The translations under genes were made by a program, and so were the position numbers. This document shows positions 34,450-42,011 of a stretch of 42,011 nucleotides of DNA, in pieces. Within the stretch, counting starts at the first letter, position 1, and the number at the start of each line of letters is the position of its first letter. This stretch comes from Reticulitermes lucifugus. Taxonomy: Eukaryota > Arthropoda > Insecta > Blattodea > Rhinotermitidae. Under the pieces are notes generated by a model that was not told the DNA's origin, did no database searches, and worked only from the letters and a program-made list of their open reading frames with translations. The DNA lies in NCBI GenBank assembly GCA_026260175.1, contig JAKCWW010002352.1, positions 16,457-58,467 on the forward strand. The letters are read 5' to 3'.

Positions 34450-34790
34450 TTCTTATTCACCAGATATTATTAGGCTGCGTCATAAGATCCGAGGAAGCGA
34501 TGGACGGAACACGTAGCACGAACAGAACTGAGGAGGAATGCATAAAGGCTTGTGGTGGCAAATCCCGAAGGGAGGCGGCCGGTTAGAAGAGCTAGAGGCA
34601 TATGGAAGGATAACATTAATATATCTTAAACAGGATGGTAAGTTGTGGACTGGATTCACTTGGCTCAAGAGAGGGCCAGCGATAGACTGTGTGAACACGG
34701 TAATGAACGTTCAGGTCCCATGAAATGAGGAATATTTTTCGACTAATCGAGGAAGTATTAGTTTCCCAAGACGGACTCGCCACTGTGGAG
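34450..34790 (+). mobile_element. RTE-like LINE, 5'-truncated 3' end
   Basis: With interruptions the plus strand reads PRKRWTEHVARTELRRNA (family RRMRWAGHVARM...RNAYR), then NPEGRRPVRRARGIWKDNIN (GKPEGKRPLGRPRRRWEDNI) and VVDWIHLAQER (WIDLAQDRD). It ends with MNVQVP, the counterpart of the terminal MNLRVP. A 3' UTR with CGACTAATCGAGGAAG follows. It is the same tail as at 2.4, 18.3, 26.9 and 37.0 kb, and on the same strand as the first two. Stops occur at several conserved positions, so it is inactive. Confidence 0.85.
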
Positions 34791-34982
34791 TCTTTATATT
34801 CAATAATCTCATCTTCACTGCCGTTTCATTTTAGACATGTTTCCAACTTAAAGCACATCTCTGCCATATTCGTATTTCTTTAACATCGTTTTATGTACAA
34901 CTGCATATTCTCAGGCTTCCACGAAAGGTACTGTTCAGCTGATGGTTTCTGTGTTACAACATAATGTAGAGTCAAATGTTCA

Positions 34983-35036
34983 CTACGATGTTTCGGAGGA
35001 AGTGCTGCCTCCGCCTGCAGGGTGACGATTAGATTC
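34983..35036 (-). mobile_element. Repeat end with hammerhead-like junction (relic)
   Basis: The minus strand reads CUGCAGGC, GGAGG, 8-nt loop, CCUCC, GAAAC, AUCG. A 5-bp stem is followed directly by GAAAC, as at 14.66 and 32.75 kb, but the upstream core departs from CUGANGA (A6 and A9 are not conserved). From memory the sequence matches an abundant insect repeat whose antisense peptide ends GGGSTSSETS. Related to the 12.9-kb relic by the shared GAAACRT junction. Confidence 0.4.
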
Positions 35037-36989
35037 CGGAGTAGCCTGTATTGGAGTGAGTAAAGGAAATACGTCGATTAAATAGGTAAGTTTGTAAGTA
35101 CTAAGGCAGTAAAAATCATAATAAGGATGGAGAGGGTCTGTCTCATATGCAGTCCCTTCAGTATAAATAACATTTAACCCCATGATGCTGAAGATTGAGC
35201 AAGCACGCCCCTCCGTCCGTAACGTCGGAATTAACTCTAACACCACACAATGTAATAACCAGGAAAACCAATATTTGAAGCTTGGCTCTGAGGGTAATAG
35301 AGTTCTTTCACTGAATATTTCCCTTAAAACGATTTCTCAAAAGTGCTTCAGACATTTCTATAATTATTCGTTCCGTGTACTAAGGCTTCACTATAACTAA
35401 ACATAATGTAACTTTAAAAAATTGTGACTTTTCTACATGGCCATGACGTGACTAATATTCTGGACAATGTCTGTCGTCGCAGAATAAAACACACAGTTTC
35501 AGAGATTGAATCTTCTGCTTTTTTTTTAGACAGAAGGAGAAACCGACTTATTGGACCCGTCAGAAAAGCCACTTTCAATCCTTGGAAGACAGACAATGGC
35601 CAGAATTTTACTCACCACCATAAAAATAATATGTGTAGCATCTTCCACCTTTTCTTACAAGGGAAAGAGATATTTTACGTTGCCCCTTTACGCGTTATTA
35701 TTTACAAATCCTAAAGTCTCAGTTAAGTTATAGCTTTCTGAGTTTCTTTAGAAACAATGTTTACACCCCTGTCCGTTCCATCTTGTTCTCATGCTGCAAG
35801 AAGAATTGTTGATGACTGTCAACACATTCATTATTCTGTTCTGTCATCTTATATTCCCTTTCTCTTCTTAAATTTTAGATATCTCTCTTGTAGAAGTATT
35901 TTATGCTCTCTCTAGTTCCATTCCTCTCATTTTTTACAACTGTTGACTGTTGTAGTATGGAACTCCTTAACTAACTGAAGATTCAATGAAGAGATTAAAT
36001 TTACTTCAAAGGACTGAAAATTGATCATACGTGAGATTCAAATGTGCAACGATGAAAGGAAGGCTCTTTTATGTGTCCTCTGAACAACTTATTTCCAAGT
36101 TTATTGAAGTTCAAGAATTTCTACTCGTTTGGAGGACTTTTCTGCACTTAGAAAGTGGCAGATGAGGTGGGAGTTGTCGGCAAATGGCACTCTGTAAGGC
36201 AGCTTTCGCTTGCTTCTAACTCTCAATTTTGGGAACAACAGTGTGACATTTTCTCCTGAGAGAGAGAAACCGACAGCCAGTTATATCGATTTACAAAAAG
36301 CCCTATTGGTGGTTTGGGGGGAATTTCTGCGGTTCCGTTGAACAACCGCTTGGCATAATTGAGAGATATACACCGCACCTGCAGTTCAATACTACGCTGC
36401 AGGCACGCTTTATACTCCTAAGAACTCTTTGGTTATACCATGCGCCGAATTCGAAGTTCAATTTATATCCTAACGTCACATGCACAGCAGCTCAGAAATT
36501 TTGCGCGAAACTGTCGGCGGTTAGCTATGCTGATTCGTGTTTGGGAAGTCACAAGGTTGATGCTTTACTGAGGTTCTTCATGTTTCTGTCAGTCCCTTCA
36601 AAAAATGTTCATAACAGTTCCTTCAAAAATCAATATTCTCCTCAGATAACGCTTTCTGATGAACACAGGATGCATAAAAAATACGCAATAGAAGACATAA
36701 AGAAAGGAAGAATTAAAAACCCAGAACAGATATACACGCATAGAAACAAATAAACAAACAAAGAACTGATGAAAGAAAGCACTAGGTCGCAATTTTCCGT
36801 TCTTCTTAATTGGAGTAAAGGCACATGGTTATCTCAGAGCAGTAATTCGTTATGCACGGCATGTTGTCGAATGCTGCGATGGTATAAATTCGGTAGGGGA
36901 GAGTAAAATGTGTAGATATGCCATAAACAAACTTATAGCCTATATTACTGACGCTATGATGTGGCAGTCTCAAACTATTCTAATACAGG
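35037..36989. other. Stretch without a recognised gene
   Basis: Frames at 35182-35400, 35424-35714 and 36541-36753 are not recognised. Bases 35930-35990 encode HFLQLLTVVVWNSLTN, faintly like the WNSLP motif at the end of jockey-type LINEs, but this is too weak to call. Confidence 0.5.
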
Positions 36990-36994
36990 TTATA

Positions 36995-39625
36995 TAAAAC
37001 TAAGTAGCTAACTAACGCCAGCAGCACAGTCCTTCTTCAGAAGTAACAGCCCCTCAGCCAGTCAAAAAATACTCCGCATTTTATGGAACCCGAAGGTTCA
37101 TTGCCGTATTCACAGCAGCCCGCCATCTGTCCCTGTCCTGAGCCAGATAAATCCAGTCTATGCCCCCCATTTTATTCCTTGAAGATTCATTCTAATATTA
37201 ACCATCCATATACGCCTAGATCAGCCAAGTGGTCTCTTTCCCTCAAGTTTCCTCATCGACTCTGTATGCAACTCTCCCCCATACGTGCTACATGCCCCGC
37301 ATGTCTCATTCTTCTTGATTTCGTCACTCGAATAATCTTTCCTGAGGAGTACAGCCCATGAAGTTCCTCATTATGGAATCTCCTCCATTCCTTTGTAACC
37401 TCGTCCCTCTTCGGCCCAAATAATTTTCTCAGCATCCTATTCTCAAATATCCTCTGCCTGTGTTTCACCGTCAATGTGATAGACCAAGATTCACACCCAT
37501 ACAAAAAACAGGCAAAACTATAGTTCCTTAAATTTAATCTATATTTTTGGACACGAAACTGGACGACAGAAGATTCTGGACCAAATGGCAACAGGCATTC
37601 CCTGAGTTCAATCTGCCCTTCATTTCTTCTTGAATTCAATTTTAATTTGCTGGAGGTTTTCCAAAACATTTGCACTTTGCCACAATCTTAAAAGATCTGT
37701 TCACGAGAAATGATCATATACTTAGTTTTTCTTTATAGTATGTATGCTATCACCCATTAAATTAATATAATTAGCGCGAACCAAAATCTCATGTGCATCA
37801 TTCAATTTCAGCCCCTCGTGGTTTCCTTGAACCTTCTTAATTGCATATTCTAAAGCAAAGTTTAAAAGCCATGTCGACGAAGCATCTCCTCCATTCAGAC
37901 CATTCTTAACAGTAAATGTCACACAAATATTTGTTTGACCCGGACAGTACTATAGGTTTCATTTAAGCATGTTTTTGTTAACCAAATTAGTTTTATAGGA
38001 ATACCAAACTTAATCGTAATATTATAATGATGTCGCTCCTAATATAACCACAGGTTTTTTTTAAGTCCGTGAACAGCTGGCGCACTGCCTCATTGTATTC
38101 CCATTTTTTTCTCTCAAGTATTTGACGAATGGAGAATACATGATTCGTAGTTCCCCTGGTACGTCGAGATGCAGACTGATGATTCCCAATAATGTCTTCT
38201 ACATATGGAGTTAACCTTGAGGGAAGGATGTTGGATAAATTTTTGTGTGGGTGAATTGAGGCATACCACTGTTACTGCAATCTGTCTTTCTTATAGATAC
38301 ATACAATGACAGACCCCTTCTACTACTGCGGCAATTTTTCCTTATTGCAAATAGAATCAACATGTTCATGGATCTCAGAATGCACTGTCCTACTTCCTGC
38401 TGGAAATTGGTCAATACCTCGTGATTTATATCTTTTCAACTTTTCAATAGCCATCTCAATGCAAAGGCACTGGGACCGGGCACTAGTGGCTCTGCTGTAT
38501 GTAGTTCAGTCTGCCTAAATATAATTGTCCATAAACATTCAATAAATGAGACAAATACGAGTAACTCCTCCACCTATTCCGAATACTGTGCAAGTCTGCA
38601 AGCAAATCACCATTTTCATCATTTATTAAGTTACTTCTAGGCTGGTAACCCTTCTTAAATTCATTGATGTTCCTACACAAGTCTCTAATTCTTATTCTTG
38701 CTTTTAGTTTCAATTTATTAATTTTACCTTCCAATATCCCTCTATTTGTTCCTGAAATTCCTACTAGTTTCGCGTACAATATTGTTCAGATCTTCTGCAT
38801 TAATTTGGTTTGGATCCTGTAACCACTGCAGTTTAACCTGCTTCCTTTGATCTACAAATTTTTAACATTCTTCACACACCGTGTTTTATGCTGTATCACA
38901 GTCAGCTCCCCTGAAAGATCGTACATCGAGTGTATCTGAATGCCATCTCCTATCTATCAATACGTGATCAATGTGATTGGCAGTGTCCCCATCAGTAGAG
39001 TTCCAGGTATATTTATGAATGTTTCGATGAGGGATCATCGTACTTTTAACAACTACATGTTTTGTGTGGCAAACTTTACTACTCTGACACCATTATCATT
39101 ACTATCCGCATTCCCAATTGTGCCTCTCAGCATCGTATCAATAACAAATTCCACTCTGTTAACTGCTGGTATGATTCCCTGATGTACAAAGAATCCTGTC
39201 CCTAGTGGAGGTTTTCATTTCCTTTTACACAGAAAATGTGTAATCCTCTGCTCGTACACTGCCGCCATTGTCCCACCTAACCTCCTGTACACAAAATAAA
39301 TACAATCCATACTCTGCTAATTCACTGTCATAAGTGACCCTGACCTATACAGGCTCCTCACATTCCAAGTGCCAAATCTCAAGTCCATTTTCCGTTGCTT
39401 ACGTCGTTCCAAAAAAAAAACTGTCCAGATCCAAGGCTGTGTGTTTCATTTCGTAACTTGTTACGTTTTTACAGTGAGGAGTTGTTAGCCTCTCGCCCAA
39501 CCCCCAATCATTATCGGCCGTCCACGACGGCTTATTCGCAGCTACTCTTCGTATTTGGAGGCCGTTCCTCTATCCACACCCTGAGTACGCGCCATGCCGT
39601 GGTGACAGGGACCCACTTATCATGG
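36995..39625 (-). mobile_element. RTE-like LINE, near full span, inactivated
   Basis: From right to left: a 5' leader (39625-39410; CTAACAACTCC and related strings known from this family), then GTWNVRSLY at the endonuclease start (about 39395-39365; read as FGTWNVRSL). Endonuclease pieces follow: VNRVEFVIDT, then directly SNDNGVRVVKFAT, so the ~70 residues between them are deleted. IDRRWHSDTLDVRSFRGADC comes next. The linker INEFKKGYQPRSNLI lies at about 38655. RT boxes include RQILEKKWEYNEAVRQLF (about 38100), IKFGIPIKLIWLTKTCLNETY, and FALEYAIKKVQGNHEGLKL (about 37835). The catalytic YADD is replaced by RANY (about 37770). The C-terminal part reads YGCESWSITLTVKHR, RRMRHAGHVARM and, at the end, [26 protein letters not shown]-like tail follows near 37000. 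About ten frameshifts or stops plus the lost aspartates make it dead. Intact relatives encode about 1000 residues. Confidence 0.9.
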
Positions 39626-40019
39626 AAAGTTACATAACTATAAAATTAATGGTCCCTAATTTACGGCCTGGTACACCATAGTTGAAGTTAAGAAACTTCC
39701 AAATATTCTCCCACAATTCAACTGCCCATCTTAAAAATACGAATATTTAACAAGCCACAACCATCCGGCTGTCACATCTACATGTAGATTCGCCATATAC
39801 AATTTGTGACATGAAAGTCATGGAGGGTAATAAAGGCCACAGCAATACATATACCCCCCCCCTTATGCATTCATGGCATGTGATAGGATGAACTTAATAA
39901 GTTCACGGACAGTTTTTGTATGTTGTATGTTACAGGTTATATAATAAATTGTATAAAAATGTACTGTCAGACACAGAAAGTTACATAGGCCAGATCACAA
40001 AAAATTGTTACACCTAAGC
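39626..40019. other. Stretch without a recognised gene
   Basis: Contains a C9 run at 39854-39862. No gene seen; part could be additional LINE leader. Confidence 0.45.
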
Positions 40020-40310
40020 AGACCTGCTAATAGGTTAAATATCCTTTCAAAGTTTTAGTTGTATTGTGAGTGGCATAGAGTGGGCATGTCGAAAATTAGA
40101 GCCCCAGTGGTAGCGCTCTACATCAAACTAAATTCCAATAAACAGACTTTTCTGAACGACAGATCAAAAGAATATATTTCGTTTTCCTAGGCTGGACATA
40201 GATGGACATCATAATTAACCATTTTGAAAATAAAGCGGTTAGGATTGAACTTGGGAACTTCCGAACACTAAGTGCGTGCTAACTGCCGAAGTGCCAAATT
40301 GGATTCTGAC
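40020..40310 (-). mobile_element. Possible tRNA-derived SINE
   Basis: On the minus strand CTTCGGCAGTTAGCACGC (about 40292-40275, A-box like) is followed by CAAGTTCAATCC (about 40253-40242, B-box like) at tRNA-like spacing, then an unfamiliar body. The antisense reads GATTGAACTTGGG, typical of SINE heads. The 3' end is not defined. Confidence 0.4.
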
Positions 40311-40789
40311 CACTGCCCGTAGTATAAAAAATAACGGCAATGCAACGCATATCTCATTCTTAAAACGATTCGAATATAGGTCCGTTACATACTTCGGAAA
40401 GTGCCTACACCATTATCGAGAGCGTAGTCTGAGCCTTATGACGAGACTTAGTGGATTGTTAACCGCCTAGTACCTGCAGGGAAGAAGGCGCTCCATCGTG
40501 GAGATTAATGGCAGCTTCATCTGTGGATATGACAGTTCTTTGCTTCCATATCCTGGAACGTTTCTCGAGTAATCCCAGTACACGGCTCAGACTAGCTGAA
40601 CCTGCAAGACAGATCCATTTCGCTTGATTGATACGTTTAGCTTGAAGACACGAAGCTTTACAGATGTAAGCAACTAACTCTGGTGATATAATGGAAAGTT
40701 CAACGCCGTTAATACCAAAATCAGCAATGCGACACGATCCCCGCGCCAGTTTCATCCATGTCCTACTTCCCTATTTATAAAGTAAATAT
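40311..40789. other. Stretch without a recognised gene
   Basis: A 98-codon minus-strand frame (40459-40755) begins just beyond the LINE tail to its right. I do not recognise it and cannot exclude that it is part of a repeat. Confidence 0.45.
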
Positions 40790-41150
40790 TTTCAAGCGCT
40801 TTGTTCCAAAGTTCTGCATGCATTCCTTACCCCCTCACCCTACCCATATGCCCAGCCCGCCGCCGTATCCTCCAATACTTTATCGTCCTAAGATTAATAC
40901 ATGATATGCATAAATATCAAGTCCCAAAATCTTATGGGCCCAATCCCCAAATTGCTCACTTCTGCCTAGTTAATCTCTTTTATGTAGAAGTACTTTACCG
41001 GGATCTTTGCAGATATACTTTATGCTCCTCCCCCGTATTCAGACAAGTACGACATATTTCACATCCACGCAAAGCAACTTGGGCAATTGTTTTGTGTAGC
41101 TTGTTCATAAGCATTTTAGAACTAGACGTGTTAATAACACTTCATATCTG
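40790..41150 (-). mobile_element. RTE-like LINE C-terminal fragment, highly decayed
   Basis: The minus strand reads NKLHKTIAQVALRGCEICRT, then GEEHKVYLQRS, matching the family's KLYKTI..PVVLYGCETWSLTLREEHRLRVFENR. It ends with RRRAGHMGRV (family RMRWAGHVARM). The parts between are scrambled by frameshifts. It ends before the final LAQDRD block, so both ends are missing. It is older than the 37-kb copy judged by divergence. Confidence 0.6.
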
Positions 41151-41153
41151 GTG

Positions 41154-41176
41154 ATAATAATAATAATAATAATAAT
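41154..41176. repeat. (ATA)n microsatellite
   Basis: About seven ATA units immediately upstream of the LINE that runs off the right edge. It may mark the insertion boundary. Confidence 0.9.
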
Positions 41177-41189
41177 ATTAATATCGAAT

Positions 41190-42011
41190 ATATAAAATGC
41201 ATCACCCAGAGGCTGGCAGATAAACTGTATGTTAAAAGGAAAGGAGGAGGAAGAGGCTTGTTATTAATCGAAGCGACATACAAAGCAGTGATAATCATTA
41301 CAGCAGAATATTTGAACACAAGATGTAATTAAGACCAACCTGTAAATATTGTAAAAAGCCACGAAAACAATCAACGGAATATGAATTCAACAATTACAAT
41401 TGCAGAGAAGGTTGTGGAAGAATTACACCAAACAAATGAACGCAGTGACACAAACAAGGAAGACATACAACATACACAAGCAACATAGACAGATACGTTC
41501 TTCTGGACATCAAGGAGGGATCAGAAAGCAGAGAGTGAAAGTGAAATAACAGTAGCACAATCTGAGGCGTTACAAACCAAATGTCATTCAACAAATATAA
41601 TACAATCAGAAACAGACAGCAAATGCAGACTACGTCAACAATATGACGAGACAATAGACCACATTATGTCAGCGTGCCCAATATTGGCAAAAGAACAGTA
41701 TATAAAGCGACATTAGAGACAGAGTGTGGGCTCAACTACGTACACTTTAGCTTACGCAAGGAAACGGGGGTGAAGTCAGAGAAGGAACACCGGTATGAGC
41801 ACGTATCAAAACCAGCAGACACAAGTCATAAAATAAGGTAACCACTTTATGGAATCAACAAGCGAAAAAGTACAGAACCATCCCTAACAACAAACCGGAC
41901 ATCATAGTCCGTGACACTGAAAAAAGAACATGTCTGTTAGTAGACACTGCAGTTTCAGGAGAAAGAAATGTGATACAGAAAGAAGCCCAACACATTTTAA
42001 AATATGAAGAC
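41190..42011 (+). mobile_element. LINE with restriction-like endonuclease, 5'-truncated, runs off window
   Basis: Reads in pieces KCITQRLADKLYVKRKGGG RGLLLIEATYKA (41190-41290), SHENNQRNMNST, then ETDSKCRLRQQYDETIDHIM SACPILAKEQYIKRH (41608-41715), HFSLRKETGVK, HRYEHVSKPADTSHK, and finally VTTLWNQQAK...TIPNNKPDIIVRDTEKRT CLLVDTAVSGERNVIQKEAQ up to the edge. This is the C-terminal region of restriction-like-endonuclease LINEs (the group of R2, R4/Dong, NeSL and relatives). C-X2-C-X8-H-X4-C is present except that the second Cys is Arg (41633-41635). KPD at 41892-41900 followed by 14 residues and D (41943-41945) is the PD...D catalytic motif, intact. Frameshifts occur near 41218, 41330, 41490, 41720 and 41840. 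From about 41839 to the window end the frame is open. RT is missing upstream, so the copy is 5'-truncated. Confidence 0.85.

Noticed and set aside
35930..35995. Peptide TVVVWNSLTN resembling the WNSLP end of jockey-type LINEs
   Set aside because: One short motif with no upstream support.
41154..41176. (ATA)n as a 3' tail of the left-hand LINE remnant
   Set aside because: That remnant is on the minus strand, so this side is its upstream end; the run more likely marks the start of the right-hand LINE insertion.

Overview
This 42 kb window is AT-rich eukaryotic DNA with no recognisable host exon, tRNA or rRNA gene. No open frame exceeds about 144 codons, and none of the longer frames looks like a host protein. 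Almost everything identifiable is a decayed transposable element. The LINE and SINE families look like those of polyneopteran insects (cockroach/termite type). That assignment rests on recognising the degraded peptides from memory, not on a search.

Left third (1-14 kb): a 20-bp minisatellite, an RTE-like LINE 3' end with a (TTAG)n tail (2.4-2.8 kb), two copies of a short ATT-tailed SINE (5.65-5.9 kb, one with a 13-bp target duplication), an LTR-like unit between 11-bp direct repeats (6.2-6.4 kb), a possible pogo-type transposon end (12.2-12.7 kb), a hammerhead-like relic (12.9 kb) and the first copy of a tRNA-derived SINE (SINE-A, 13.3-13.6 kb).

Middle (14-30 kb): a near-consensus hammerhead ribozyme motif (14.66 kb), a 33-bp almost perfect hairpin (16.6 kb), a LINE 3' end (18.3 kb), a second tRNA-derived SINE (SINE-B, 20 kb), and a composite at 23.0-25.3 kb. 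The composite is SINE-A followed by a second LINE family (endonuclease then reverse transcriptase), into which a third SINE-A has inserted. Beyond it are an 18-bp minisatellite abutting an RTE-like LINE end (26.7-27.3 kb) and the dimerisation domain of a hAT transposase (29.3-29.7 kb).

Right third (30-42 kb): a 415-bp unit at 32.68-33.09 kb with 64-bp inverted arms, a 12-bp target duplication and a complete hammerhead fold; several further LINE 3' ends; one long RTE-like LINE with 5' leader, endonuclease and RT (37.0-39.6 kb, inactivated); and, running off the right edge, a LINE of the restriction-like-endonuclease type whose CCHC and PD...D motifs can be read.

The most interesting content is the set of hammerhead-type motifs, above all the one inside the inverted-repeat unit. 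Together they resemble non-autonomous Penelope-like retroelement remnants in which the self-cleavage site lies at the edge of the inverted arm. The other parts do not form a pathway; they are layers of independent insertions.
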